A stretch of DNA of 64,000 nucleotides from Lutjanus erythropterus (Eukaryota; Chordata; Actinopteri; Lutjaniformes; Lutjanidae). The notes beneath the pieces are model-generated. The model saw nothing but the letters and a program-made list of their open reading frames with translations, made no database searches and had not been told where the DNA came from. Positions 1 to 12,346 of the stretch are shown here, one piece after another. The position numbers and the translations under genes are program-made. Location of the stretch: positions 45,543,388 through 45,607,387 of the forward strand of contig CM034593.1 of the NCBI GenBank assembly GCA_020091685.1. The letters run 5' to 3'. Each line of letters opens with the position of its first letter. Within the stretch, counting starts at the first letter, position 1.

Positions 1-320
1 CACTTTAACTTTTTACTGAAAAAAAAACGATTACAATCGTGATTATGTGATCTTTGTTGAGGTCTGAACTATACAAACATGTTGTCTTCCATCTGAAGAT
101 TTTTAAACGAGAACATCTGGCCAGTTCTTCATTATAATGTTGTTTTATCACATTTTTCCTTTTTCAAAAAATTGCAATTTACTTCTGCTATTTGGATATT
201 GCACTTGGCTGTTAGCACTTAGGTGGTGCTGTTGACAGAAACATCAGACAAATGAATGATTGTGAACTGCTGAATATTGTTTCTCTTTAGTTGAATAGCA
301 TTGTGTTTTATGCGTTTCAG

Positions 321-473
321 GTGTCCAATAGGCCATTTGTCGTGAATCATACAGAAAATCCCTCCACTTTTCCCATAAGCACGCCCCACGCAGAAGCATT
401 CGCCTCCCATTCTCCTGGGAATGGGATCACAGAGCTGGCAGGACTGCAGGGCAACAAGGAAAACATTCCTCAT
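321..473 (+). CDS. cep44: cep44 exon (linker region)
   Basis: 153 bp, phase 0 to phase 0, 51 codons. Acceptor tttcag at 315-320 and donor gtaagc at 474. It encodes a low-conservation linker rich in Pro, Ser and Asn, ending NKENIPH. Everything before 321 is intron. Confidence 0.75.
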
Positions 474-3400
474 GTAAGCATTTACCAAATCAGTATACAG
501 ACTGAGTGAAAGCTTGTGAGAGACTTCAGCTAATAGAATCAAACTAGTGAACATTTAAACCAGTTTGCCAACAGATGGAGTCAATAAGTTTAAACAGAAA
601 CAATCTACAACTACAATAAGATATAGAAATGGTATCTTTGTATATTTGACCAGCGTCAAAGAGGATGTCAGTCAATGTGTAAATCTCTGTTGTTTTTTTT
701 TACCCAAACTGCCTTTGTTTGTGCTACAGCTTTTGCAGCTTCCATCATAGCAGATTTTATTTAGATCTAGACAAGTAACTCATTTAAAAAGTATTAAAGT
801 CTCTGTTTGTTACTTAGAAAAATCCAAGTACTTCCAAACATCGACATTCATCAGCTGAGACATGTAGAAATGTGGTTTGAATTCTTTACTGAAGCTTATA
901 AAGGTCTGAAGATCCAAGGAGCACTGGATCCACTCAGACCTTTGCAGAGGAGGTTGAGCACATGCCAGTATAAAATGTAACATCGTTTCTTTTCTGTCTT
1001 TCAGTCATTGGAGGTGGAAGGAAGGCTGTCAGCACTGGAGGCTCGATTAGAGAGTCTCTCTGGTCTACACAGACTCAGCATCCTGGAGAAACGCCTGGAG
1101 GAACTTGAGAGACAGAAAACCACAGATAAGGTAGACAAGACCAGACACTGTTTACCTTACTTTTTTAATTTCCTGTTTCATTTATTTGGAAGGGATGGAT
1201 TTTTTTTCAGCCGATAACAAATGATTACCCACCTCTCATGGCCGATATCGACAAGAGAACTGTGTGTATCAGATTTTTCCTATTTCAGAAGAAGTTCATA
1301 TAACCTGTAGTAAAAAAAAAAGGCTAAGGTGTTGTTAGCAAAGCTACATTATTTACAGCTTTGACCGAACCAAATCTAACTGATATCACTGCTAAAACAA
1401 AAACAAAGAACAAGAACAGTTCTGACTCAGTTATGTTTTCTAGTGAAGTTCATCAAAACAGAGCCTATAGAGCCTTTTGACAAAGAATTTAAATAAATGC
1501 TTTGACATGATCTGTCAAATCCCTAATTAATCAGTCCTGATCTTTATCATCCATCATTGGACAGACAGCAAAGAAAATATGATAAAACATGAAGTTGTAG
1601 ACATTTTTTCTGTTTGTCTTGTTCTTCTCCAGACTGAAGGACAAGTCATCACCATATCCAAAGAGAGCTGGGAAAATCTGCTGAGCAGAGTCCTGTTACT
1701 GGAAACTAAACTGGAACTGAGCAATGCACAGGTGGGACAAGTGTACATGCTGTGACCTTTTTAATTTCATCTCCATTTAGAATGCAGTTGCGTAGCTTGA
1801 AACTAGCACTACGCCTGTTTTCAGAATGATCATTGACTTAGAATATTTTCACATTATGACCATTTGTGTTTCATCTCATCTCATCTCTGGTAGTTAAATG
1901 CCCCCCTGCCATGTCCATCTGCCTCCTCCTGTTCTTCCAGTTCCATGTGTGATGCTTCAAAGGTGAGACACAGCAAATGGCTCACTTCCCTTTCTAAGCT
2001 TTTTCAGCTTTTAAATGAAATGATATTATTACTTTCATCGTCTGTTGTGCTGTGTTGTAAACTTTTCAGAGAAGATAAATTCATTTAAATAAGACACACT
2101 ATTTACAATATTTGGGCAAATAACAGCACCCTTCAGTTCCATTGATTTAAAATCACAAAATGTTTTCATTTTCTGTCAAGACTTTTTAAAAAGGAATAGT
2201 AACTAAGTTGTTAAGGTTGTAGATTCCAGTGTTGCACTGGGTTGAATTCTACTATAAAATGTTGTTTACAGTGTTATTTTGTGTACATCGTGCCTCTATG
2301 CCAAAGGCTTGGTTGGCAAGACATATTAAGCTTTGGCTTCAGTTATGTTAAGCTGTTGATACTGCTCTAACATTAGATTATTCATGGCAACAAAACACTG
2401 ACTTATTATCAAATATGATTTCTGTATGTCTCTTACAAATAAGCTTCTATTTTTGTGACAGAAGAGGAAGACAGGATAAATTCGAACAATGGTTAACTAG
2501 TTTCTAGCTGACAGAAAGCACTGCTGCTATTATTACTTTCTGAAATGTCATGACTTGACTAAGGCTGCAACTGTCAGATTATCAATTAATTTGATAATTA
2601 TTTTCTTTTTCATTTAAATAACATGATGAAAATTTTATTTCTTTTCTCCCAGGTTTCTTCTATCAGGCAAATTTAAAAGATGTATACATTATTTTAAAAT
2701 AATAATAATAATAATAATGATAATAATAATAATAAAAGCACAAGTAAATTACCAAAATGTCATCAATTTGATAATGTGAAGCATTTAGAAAACATGCTGC
2801 AAATACACAAATGCACTGCAAATACTTGAAGGTAGGGCAGGGCTCAGGTAGAGCTATTTTGGCAGTATTTTCATGATTGATTTTTTTAGTAATTTAGTCA
2901 GTCAAAAATGAGAAAAAGCACAATTTCCCAGTAAGATGTTGTCAAATCTCTCTCATGTTCAACCAACAGTCCAAAACCCAAAGACTCTTTATTTACTGAA
3001 ACAGTTAATTGATTATTATTGTTGCAGCTCTAGACTGCTCTATTCAATAGTGTGTTTGCAGCGCCCACAGAATAATTTGACTTAAGTATGCAAACAATAT
3101 ATAAGAAACTAGTTTGACATCTACATGCATCTGTAAAGCTTCCAGGCCATAACATTGTAGCAGCAAATCTTTCTTCAGTACACCAATAAATTTTGGAGCT
3201 AAAAACATGTTTTTTTCTGTCCGTTCTTTGACCAGGAGGACCTCAAGGAAAGGCTTGAAAGAATCACTAACATGTAAGTTCTTAACTCTGGTTGTTCAAT
3301 ATTGCACTGGTCTGAGTACCTTCTATAGACCTTGGGAATAGCCAAGAGAAAATAATTTAGACTGAGTTCACAGTTTCCCACATGAATGCTGGGAGTTGGG

Positions 3401-3947
3401 AGAGGTCTGCTCATTAGTGTACTTGGCTTAGCTTTTCTGTTTTCTGTTCTGACAGGTCAAAGGTGCCACACAATTCAAGTGCCAAATCTGCCTAACCCTG
3501 TTATCTGTTCAATGTCACTGTCAACACATTTGGGCCTTCCAGCAAAACTACAAAGCACATTCTGTTTAAAGGACAGTTCACCCAAAAATGAAAATTCTAC
3601 CTAAAATTATCTCCTCACTCTCATGGTGACTGAAGGTCAAGTTTAGCTTTTAGTTGACAAAACACTGCTGGTTTAACAGGAAACAGTTTTGCGTGAACTA
3701 TCCCTTTAAATCTGATTCACTGATCTTATTACTACATCCAGCATGCTTGATAATAGCAGAGACAGTTGCTCCTCCAACCTTTAATCTTATGAATGTTCCT
3801 TAATCTTAAAATATTGTTTTGCACTTGTCGGAGATAACAATTAATTTTCGCACTTTGTTTGTGTATGTGTCTATAATTTGTAGGCTGAAGAGCACCTCCA
3901 GTCTGCTGAAGAACACGGAATCCACAACAACACCTGCAAATAATTGA
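321..3947 (+). CDS. cep44: CEP44-like centrosomal protein, C-terminal 182 residues (5' exons outside window)
   Basis: Six exons, 321-473, 1005-1130, 1633-1731, 1894-1962, 3236-3273 and 3884-3947, join in frame into 182 residues ending at TGA (3945-3947). Every junction has AG/GT. The conserved part is a coiled coil (SILEKRLEELERQ) followed by a WENLLSRVLLLETK block, which matches my memory of the C-terminal half of vertebrate CEP44 (a leucine-rich block of the form W-x-N-L-L-S-R-V-x-L-L-E-T). A short helical tail (ERLERITNMLKSTSSLLK) closes the protein. The N-terminal CEP44 domain must lie left of the window. Known for the family: CEP44 sits at the proximal end of the centriole and is needed for centriole-to-centrosome conversion. 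The serine-rich exon 1894-1962 is the least conserved and could be alternatively spliced. A database alignment would settle the name. Confidence 0.82.
1005..1130 (+). CDS. cep44: cep44 exon (coiled coil)
   Basis: 126 bp, 42 codons, phase 0. Acceptor tttcag ends at 1004 and donor gtagac starts at 1131. It encodes a strong heptad pattern (LSALEARLESL, then SILEKRLEELERQ) typical of a coiled coil. Confidence 0.82.
1633..1731 (+). CDS. cep44: cep44 exon (WENLLSRV block)
   Basis: 99 bp, 33 codons, phase 0. Acceptor ctccag ends at 1632 and donor gtggga starts at 1732. It encodes the most diagnostic CEP44 stretch, KESWENLLSRVLLLETKLEL. Confidence 0.85.
1894..1962 (+). CDS. cep44: cep44 exon (serine/cysteine-rich)
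   Basis: 69 bp, 23 codons, phase 0. The acceptor is ggtag (1889-1893) and the donor gtgaga (1963). The product is Ser/Cys rich. An internal ttccag at 1935-1940 offers an alternative acceptor. Because the exon is phase 0 on both sides, skipping it keeps the frame. Confidence 0.6.
2562..3034. repeat. Dispersed non-autonomous repeat with GCTGCAAC / GTTGCAGC ends
   Basis: It starts aaggctgcaactgtcag with alternating TTAAT/ATTAAT, and ends taattgattattattgttgcagctct, the inverted counterpart. Diverged relatives of the same terminal pattern lie at 17179-17336, 23620-23942 and around 39275-40769. It sits in cep44 intron sequence and includes a short (AAT)n run at 2698-2735. Confidence 0.55.
3236..3273 (+). 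CDS. cep44: cep44 exon (helical tail, part 1)
   Basis: 38 bp, starts phase 0 and ends two bases into an ATG codon that the last exon completes. Acceptor gaccag ends at 3235; donor gtaagt at 3274 is a consensus site. Encodes EDLKERLERITN. Confidence 0.75.
3568..3708. mobile_element. Short MITE, GGGATAGTTCACCC family (copy 1)
   Basis: The left end aaaggacagttcacccaaaa and the right end gtgaactatccctttaa are imperfect inverted repeats. Length is about 140 bp, much shorter than the 354 bp copy at 51247-51600, so the interior is deleted. Confidence 0.65.
3884..3947 (+). CDS. cep44: cep44 last coding exon
   Basis: 64 bp. Acceptor tttgtag ends at 3883. The first base completes Met, then LKSTSSLLKNTES and a Thr-rich end before TGA at 3945-3947. 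Confidence 0.78.
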
Positions 3948-4019
3948 TGATCATCTTAACTGGGTTTAATGTGACGTCACTTCATTTTAGTGCACTTTAT
4001 GTCTTCTGGCATTGTTAAT

Positions 4020-4025
4020 ATTAAA
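4020..4025 (+). promoter_or_regulatory. cep44: Probable cep44 polyadenylation signal (ATTAAA)
   Basis: The common ATTAAA variant lies 73 bp after the cep44 stop, so the 3' UTR is probably about 100 bases. No AATAAA is nearer. Confidence 0.5.
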
Positions 4026-4314
4026 AGCTACTTATCACCATTATCTTCTTCTTACCTGGCTTTGTAAGTTTTCTAAGAAGGTAATTGTTCTTATAAACAA
4101 AGCGAAAACTCCTGTTGGTGCTTTTAACTCATGAGTCTCAAGTGAAATTACTGTGAGGAAGAAATAATGTCACCATGAAATGAGTGTCCAGGGATAAAGG
4201 CTTCAGCTGATGAGAGTGCAGTAGATGTTAGTGCTCCAAAATAATTAAATGCTTTTTCTTGCATGTGCTTGCACGGATGTGTTTCTTTTCATTTAATAAC
4301 ATGATTATTATATT

Positions 4315-4612
4315 TATTTTCTCCATGTTCCTTCTACCAAGCAAATTGTTGTTTATGTTCAGTTTTTTAAAACTAAATTCACGTATATACATCAACACAG
4401 TGCAAATATAAAAAGCACAAGCAAATTATCAAAGCATCTATTTGACACCATGTGCACTTAGAAAACATGCTGCAAATGGACAAATGCACTGCAAATACTT
4501 GAAAATATCCTGGTATATTTTGTATTCAGTATATGGCAGAGGACTGACTGCCAGAGCATTTTGATCTTGTGCCTTTTGATCCGCAGGGCTGAGGTAGAGC
4601 AGTTTTGGCTGA
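4315..4612. repeat. Second copy of the interior of the 2562-3034 repeat
   Basis: Blocks at 2640-2875 recur here in the same order: a ttctaycaagcaaatt-like segment, an agcacaagYaaattaYcaaa segment, aaaacatgctgcaaat, aaatgcactgcaaatacttg, and a closing gcagggctSaggtagagc. The copies differ by scattered changes and small indels, so they are old relatives. Confidence 0.65.
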
Positions 4613-5610
4613 CCCAGTTGCACCAGCAGCATTCATGTTGGGAGGCTCTGGTTCCAGTGCAGCATCCAGACTGAGAAGGCTTGAAATCCTCCCTTGGCTT
4701 CCCTGCTCTGTGTGTCACGGATCTGTGAGTGACACACAGAGTCGAGAAAGGCCGGTTGATTTTGGTGCATAAATAGGGAGAGAGAGACAGTGAGGCATGG
4801 GTGTCAAAGACAGCATCCCTGAACAGGAGCTGATGGGACGTCATGTACATAATAAGCTACATGTCCATGGGGTTGAAAAATAACTATTTGACTGCTGACA
4901 AAACTGTAAATTCCTTTTTCAGAAATAGTTTTAAAAATATCTTTTCTGCATTTTCCAAATGAAAGAAGAAAATAAAGCTGTCTATGAACTCTGCCATTAA
5001 AAAAAGAACACAAATATGATATTGTTTCTAAACTCAAAGCTATAAGACAATTTCCACTTCTACGTAAACTGAACTGACCATAGAAGTGTGTCAAATAGCA
5101 GATACAGGGCCAGGGTTGGGTGGGCAGATTTGTGTTGCAAATCAAGGCTGGAATGATCTGAGACAGTATTACAGTAAAGCACTGAGCTCAGGCTTAGTGT
5201 AAACATGCACAGGCTTTGAGATATAAACTTAAGCACCTCAATATAATTTGAGCTGTGAAAAATTACATTTTCAACTGACCTCACTGGCACGGTTTGTCAA
5301 ATACTTAAATTAACCTTTCAAATACTATTCATATTAAAGTGTTCTGATCTGCCACCGCCATTGGTCAATGTTTTATTAAGTTTAGGTTACTACATGGATG
5401 TCATTTAATTATACTTAAATACTTATTTTTTATTCTTTATGTTGTGGTATAGATAATACCTAAATTTCTGAAAGTGACACAAGCAACAGAATTTGACAGT
5501 TTGCACTTACAGATATAGAACAGACATAACAGCTAAGAACAAGGAGAGCAGAGCTAAGCAAATAAAGGTGGAAAGAAACCAGGTTGATTAAGTATACAAG
5601 TGTATAAAAC

Positions 5611-5658
<48 letters not shown>

Positions 5659-5682
5659 GTATATGGAGAGAGAGAGAGAGAG
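5611..5682. repeat. (AT)n followed by (GA)n microsatellite
   Basis: An interrupted AT dinucleotide run to 5664 changes directly into GA repeats (5666-5682). Confidence 0.9.
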
Positions 5683-8029
5683 AATTTCTCCAATCAAATC
5701 ATAGAAAGTCATCCTGAAGATATTTTCCCTTGACATTTGAATGCAAGCTCAAGATTTATTCATACACACTCTCTCCGCACTCAGTCGCTCAATAGAAAAA
5801 ACACTGTATGTATGACCTCAGCCTGTATTTAGCAGCATTAAAGGCAGTGTATGACTTGAACACAGTTACCCTCCACCCTACCGCTTCTGATAAGACTGCT
5901 GTCGTGTTAATCATGGATGATCGCTGAAATCAGTAGAAATAAATCTAAATAATGAAAGCTAAAATCTTCTGTCAGGCTCGTTGAATGAAGTCAAGTATTT
6001 CCTCGCCAGCAAAACCATCGAGTCACTCTGCGACAGTCCTTGTCATTGCCTACAACATTACAAAATTCCACATATGCGGACAGCAGTAGTTATGCCTTGC
6101 AACTACTCTTAAAATGCAATTTCTGTCAAAGGACAAGTTTTGAGTGTCAAGGAACAGAGCAAAATGAAACTTAACTCTTGGTTTTGCTGAGAGCCCCCAG
6201 GTTACTAGAAAATAACAGTGAAATGAGGTTAGGTAGCCCGAGGCTTTCTGCAGTCAAGAAAGTCTAAATGCATGTCTGGAAATCCTTAAAGCTATATTTG
6301 CCTGTCATATTTCAGTCTTGCAAACCAAGTGTAATTTTCTCTCCTATTTAGGTTTAAAAAACTGAATCCTGGCTATCCTGACTACGAAATACTTTAGCTG
6401 TCCAGTATAAGGAAGGGTGATTTGAATTTGTTGTATTCAGAGGTTTGGAGGCTTTCTGCAGTGATCATTACACTGAGACAGCAATCAGTCTATTCAATCT
6501 AATATCTCTTCTTTCTTACTGTAAGGAAAAAAAGGTAAATGAAAAGAATCATGCTAGTTATGTTATTTTCTTATGAGATGATGAAAAAGAAATGCTCTTT
6601 CAGCTTCAGCTATTGCATCATATAGAGTATAATGTATGGTGTTAGCAGAGGCTCCATTCACCTGCAAATCTAAAAAATCAATTGAAAACAACAAAAATGC
6701 AAGAGGTTATTGAGAAAACAGGTGAAACGACCTTTTGAATAGACCAGGACAGAGGCTGGGGTATATTTCACCAAGTCCCACAACACAATAATGCTCCAAA
6801 TAATTAATATACATCACCCCTTAATGTTCTGTCTGTGTTTTCAACTGACTCTTTTTATTTGCTGAATGATTTTCTAAATGCTGCCAGCTGTCCATGTGTA
6901 ATGATGCCACTGGGTGTACTAGAAACATTATGAGACTTTGAATTTAAGCTGCAAAGCTGAAATATCCTTGTAATTAAAGGTGTGAAAAGACAGAAAAAAT
7001 ATATATTTTTAACTTTCCAGAGCAAATGGATCAGACAAAATAAAAATGTCCAGACAGCACTGAAGGAGCATAGGTGGTGGCACAGTGGAAAAATAATTGT
7101 TCTACATTTTTCAGAGAAATGAATGAATTTAGTTCAAGAGAATATAACCATAATGGGTTCACACTGGCGGCGTGTACCTGTGCGTGACAGCTAGCTCCCT
7201 CCTTGAGCTGCTGCAGCCACTGCTGAAAGCGCTATCTTTCAATCTTGAGTTTGCAGAGGAGTTTTGAAGAGAAGAAAAGAGCTGTATCCAGAGAGCAATC
7301 AATGATTTCCACCCTGGTTTGAGAGAGAGGGAGGGACAGTGAAAGAGAAAAGCAAGAAAGAAAAGGAGAAATCCTGACCTTGTCACGCATGTAAGCAGTC
7401 CCTCTCATGCAGGCTGTGTGGCTGCTCTGATCTGTTAATATATCCACCAAAATAAAAGCCTGATGCCACACACGCGTGCTGCACAAGCAGGCAGTGTGAA
7501 CAAGTTATAAGAACTCAAACAGAAAATGGGATCTGGCTCTATGAACTGCAGTGAGAAGCAGCTTAAATAATGACACGGCTTTATAAAAGCTCTAAGAAAA
7601 TGTGTTACTAAAGAATTAAGAAATGCAAAAGCTGAATATTATATCTCAGTGGTCACAGAGGCCAGAGGAAATTGTTCTGCAGTGTGGAACCAAATGGGTA
7701 AATACAATATGTGAACTTAAAATTGGGAAACAGTTGGTCTCTGAAAACAAACAATTTACAAGACAAACAAATTTAAAGTTCCGAGTGTGGAGTTCTCTGT
7801 CCCCAAAATGTATGTGCCACTGTTTTTTTTTAATATTACAACAGAATTAACTCCTACCAATAAATTGCTAAAACATCTTTTTCACCTGGATGCTGTCTTC
7901 ATAAAAATCTATTACCAGTAGGATCTTTCCCAGTAAATAGAAACTTGCAAGAATGACACCTATTTTCAGTTCAGGAACAGTCAGGAAAGATTGTTCCTCA
8001 ACAGTTATTAGTTAAATTATTATCTACAC

Positions 8030-8960
8030 CCACTGCAGTTTGGCTTCTGTCCACATTGATCCATAGACACTGCTAACTATATACAACAGTTGAAATCATT
8101 AGTTGGATCAGTCATTCTGTACCTTAAAAACACATTAAATCATGATATCCTCATTCATAAACTTTCCCAGGTAGAAAAACTGTTTTAAATCTTATGGGTC
8201 CAACAGAGAACGATGAGAAGTCATCTTTTTTTAAAGACTAAAACAGGAGTACCATAGTGTTCTGTTCTTTATCAGCTTCTTTTTAGTTTATATATTAATG
8301 ACTTGCCACAATCATGTGTTGGAGCAGGTTTTCAGATGTATACAGATGATACAGTTACATATCTGGTAAAACTGCCCTGGCTGTCTCCACACAGTTGTCA
8401 TGCCACATACAGTCCATAGCAGCACGGTTTGAAACGTGTCACGTTTTGGAGGTAAAATATCTTGGCCTCATATTAGATTCCCACCTAAAATTTTTATGTT
8501 GCAAAAGTGAGCAAGGTTGCAAAAGCAGACTTACATGTATTGAGATTGTCTGTCTTTTCATGCTACAAACAGATCTTTTCACTTTTAAGTTATTTTGTAA
8601 CCTCTTGGTCACAGGCAGCATCTACAACAACCAAGCTTCTTATGATGATATTCAATCAAACAACTCAAATCATGGACAGGAACCCGACAATATCACACCC
8701 TTCCCATGTTCTTGAGATATTAAATATGTCAGGTTTTGATAATTGTATTAAACTTGGTAGTGTTAAACTCATTCATAAATGTCTACATCATCAGGCTCCT
8801 TCAGAGCTTCAGGCTCAGTAACATGTGGAGCATCCAGTTGGAATGGTATGGTGCCCCATGTAAATCCTCATTTACACAAACAGCTTTTTCTTCCTTGTCT
8901 ACAAAACTTAATGTGGTCCTGATTTGGATCACATTAAACTCAAACAGTTTTTGAAGAAGG
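8030..8960 (+). mobile_element. Degenerate non-LTR retrotransposon (reverse transcriptase relic)
   Basis: Fragments of reverse transcriptase appear in order across several frames. There is a QFGF block with a following HRSTET-like trace near 8035, then SLYINDLP with the catalytic-type MYTDDTVTY at about 8336-8362 (Y-x-D-D box), then KYLGLILDSHLKF (about 8452-8492), then KLIHKCLHHQAPSEL (about 8765-8810). The pattern is that of an L2/CR1/Rex-like LINE. Stops and frameshifts show it is dead. The clade is inferred from memory. Confidence 0.7.
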
Positions 8961-9539
8961 ATCAGTCATATAGTCATAATTAATCTGGTGCTTCTTGTTT
9001 TATGGTGTTATAGTTCAGGTCTTGTTGTTCTGTCTGTATTTCCTTGTTGGACTGTTTGTATTTAAGGTTGAGTTTGTGTTTTGTTCTGTCTTTTTTGTAT
9101 TTGTTGTGAAGTCTGTGTATTTTAAAAGCCAAGCTAGGGATGGGCAAATTAGCTTAGGCTATAAATACTCGTCTCTATACAAAAAAAGAAAAAAACAATT
9201 TTTTAAATAATTATTTATTGTCCACCTATATTAAATAATGAGATAATTTGTAATTTAGTGCATTTTTTCAATAAATTAAAAACTGGACTTGTAAATTTCT
9301 TAATGTCTGTTTTTATTGTGCAATAAGTTACTAAGTAATGAAATGCCTGAGTACTATTTCCGTAGCACTTGTGGTCCTCTATACACAAGGTTTTTTGCCC
9401 CCGAGTATGCCTACCAGGCAGGCTGAACTGACTTTCTCGCAGCCAGTTTACAGATATCTATATATAAGTCCATGCTCTCGACTCTACTACTGTTAAATGT
9501 TACGTTTAGACTTATTTTGTCTATGGCTGTGAATCGTGT

Positions 9540-9734
9540 TTCCAGTGCTAGGGAAACAGGCGGAGTTTTTCCTTACAGGCAACAGTCGGGGAAAAAAAGT
9601 AATTGATTGCGCGGGAGATTTCTTTCTGCTTCCTGGTGACGTAGCGTGTGTGGCGCGTCGTGGTTTTCATCCAGCACAGACTGACATACTCCAGAGCAGA
9701 GACAGCAGAGAATAATTCCTGTATTTGGAAGACT
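9540..9734 (+). promoter_or_regulatory. dctd: Probable dctd promoter / 5' UTR
   Basis: A local rise in CpG and GC just before the dctd start codon, in otherwise AT-rich DNA. It includes gcgcggga (9609-9616), one change from an E2F-type site on the reverse strand, and ggtgacgtagcgtgtgtggcg (from 9635) with a TGACGT half-CRE. No TATA box is evident. E2F control would fit an S-phase nucleotide enzyme, but that is inference. Confidence 0.45.
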
Positions 9735-9775
9735 ATGGAACACATTCAGCCGCCGAGTTCTGCTCCTCTGAACGG
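9735..9775 (+). CDS. dctd: dctd exon 1 (start codon)
   Basis: 41 bp from ATG 9735, [14 protein letters not shown], then consensus donor gtaagt at 9776. It ends two bases into a Gly codon that the A at 14282 completes. The N-terminus is not conserved in the family, so the start rests on the ATG context, the good donor and frame fit. Confidence 0.75.
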
Positions 9776-12307
9776 GTAAGTAGTTTGACTGTATTCGATA
9801 CGAGAGAGAGACAAACATCCACCGAGAAGAAGTTAACAGACAGGCAGGCAGACAGACAGACAGGAGACACGCTGCTGTGTGCAGTGTTAGTGAAGTTGTT
9901 TCGTTCAGTATTTTAGTTTGTCATGTGTAAAACCCCAGCCTGAGTGAATCTGTCCCATTTCTCGTTCTGTCACCTGTCTGTGCTGTCTCCTGCTCAGTTC
10001 CCCCCATGTCTCTGTCCATGTTAAAGCAGCTGGTTGACTGACAGGCCTGTCCTGACAGTAGACCTGTTGGCGGTGGTGTTAGCGGCAATACAAAATTACT
10101 GCATAACAACAAAATGCTTAAAATATTAGAAATAAAAGTATTCATTGTGCAGGAAAAGTAGCCCACGTGGGTGTAGACTATATACACAATGTGTTCGAGT
10201 TGTTTTATATATAACTTTGCCATCAGCATGTTTGACAATAGTCACTGAATCATTTAGTGATTTTAATAAAAAAAAGTAAATGGTTGGATAAATGATTGGT
10301 TAATTGTAATAAGTGACAACAAATTAGAAATAGTTCCACAGCTGGTCTGTTGCCCAGCAACACGTTTCATCACATACTCAGCACAAAATACCCAAAACCT
10401 GTACTTAATTGTTTAACATACTTTTGTGCAAATAAACAGTAGTATGATTCTTTTCAGAGGCACTGCACTGCGTTTAAAACGTCACTTCCTGACAGCCTCC
10501 TCACTGATTGGACACACGTAACCATGGTAACCAGTGTTAACAATGAATTAATTGAAAATATACATTATGCCAAGCACTTAAATTGAAATGTTACTGATAT
10601 TATACATAGCTGCCTTGATAGGTGCCTGCATTTGTCTCTCATGATGTTGTTGATGTCATTCAGACTTTATTGCAGTTAAACATCGAAACTCAATTGTGTA
10701 GGCTGTCCTTTTGTTGCCTGAATGGATCCATAAAACCCTGCATCAAGACTATATTTAGCTTGTATTCTGTCTTCTAAACCAACTGAATGTCGACATTTAT
10801 GTTTTTGAGACTTGTGGACCAAACAACCAGGGCCTTGATTCCCGGACCCTCCTTAGCACTAAGTTGTATCTTAAAGTCCCCTTAAAGCTTACGGCCTGTT
10901 TCCCCAAGTCTCCTTAGCTAAGATATACCTTCTGCTGCTACAGCTGACTATTGTGTGATGACAACAAATTTGTATTACATCTTTTGATTGTATGATAACA
11001 AAACCATTCATCCATTTAGCTGTATCATTTATCCTGGCCTTTCAAGAAGTCTCAGACTGTGGTTTATACTGTATGTTCTGATTCATACTCTGTTTTACAT
11101 TTTGTGGGCTATATGATGGGGAATGACTCTTTAAACTGGTGAGTTGGGATCACTATAGGCTGTGTATTTATTGGCGCTATCACAAAATCTCGTCTGGACT
11201 CTTAAATAAATTAGCAGATGATCTTCACTAGGCATAGCTTCATTTGTTGTAATATTAGATGGAGGTAAAATGATTATGGCACACTTGTTATGATAAAATG
11301 TCATTTATGAGCCTTTACAAGTGATCAATCGATGCGTGCACCGCAGCTAAAGACAGCTTACAGCTTACGATGTACTTCAGCAGCTCTTCCTTAAGAGCAT
11401 CTGCTAAGGGACAGTCTGGGAAACACTTGCAAAAGTTAGCTTGAGTATACTTTAGAAACTTTCGTAGAATGCTAAGGTACATTGAAACTGGGAAACACAC
11501 CCAGAATTTTACTTGTATACAAGTATTCATTTCACTATTTAAACCAAACTTTACATCTATATTTTTGTTGCCAAAAAGGCTGTCTGATCACAACAAGCCA
11601 ATGAAAATGCTTTGGAGAGGTGACTGTGACCACTGAGCAGAACGGAGCAGGACCTGGGAGCAATTTATGCCTGGAGAGATTTGGAGAAATAGAAGCCTGC
11701 TATTGGTAATGCATTAAACATCAGTACTTTTTTTAACACCAGAAATTTTATTTGTAACTAATATTTCAGTAACAAAACAGTACGTGTACTTGAGTCCAGA
11801 TTTTCAGTACTCTTTCCACCACTGTTAGAACACCTATAAAGCAGAGTGATCCATGTAGATGAAAGTCCCAGTGCTGGTGTCCTCTGTATCAGCGTTCATG
11901 GAATGTCTCTGGTCCAATCAAAACAATGATGTTTCCCTCAGGTCTTTCAGAAAACTCACTATTGACACAGGAGCAGGTTTTTTTTCTCCTTTCAGGTGAA
12001 GACAGAGGCCAAAGATCTAGTGGGCAGGTGTGTTGCCAAACACCAGCTGAACTTCACCTAAAACATATTTCTTAACAAAGCTGTGAACATACCCACAGAA
12101 CAGAAAGGAGATTTCATTGAATTAAGGTACAGCCTGTTCCCCTGGTGCTTGTAAGAGATGCAGACTGTAAGCTTTTATGTTCAAGCTTTTACTGAATATT
12201 ATACACATTAAGCTTCTTCTCAGAAGACTACTGTGGTATTTTGAGGTGAATTTGTTTATGGTAATCCTGTTGGAAGTCATTACAAATGTACTGTGTGTGT
12301 GTGTGAG

Positions 12308-12346
<39 letters not shown>

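Larger units (their letters stand above)
4026..9539. other. Intergenic region between cep44 and dctd
   Basis: No coding region I can support. It contains the repeat copy at 4315-4612, a 13-bp-arm hairpin at 4706-4741, an (AT)n/(GA)n microsatellite at 5611-5682 and a LINE reverse-transcriptase relic at about 8030-8960. I recognise nothing in 5700-8000. Confidence 0.6.

Noticed and set aside
5460..5736. Open frames with YIYIYI repeats
   Set aside because: They are translation of the AT microsatellite.
8395..8821. Two separate + strand frames that might be genes
   Set aside because: Both are pieces of the same broken reverse transcriptase.
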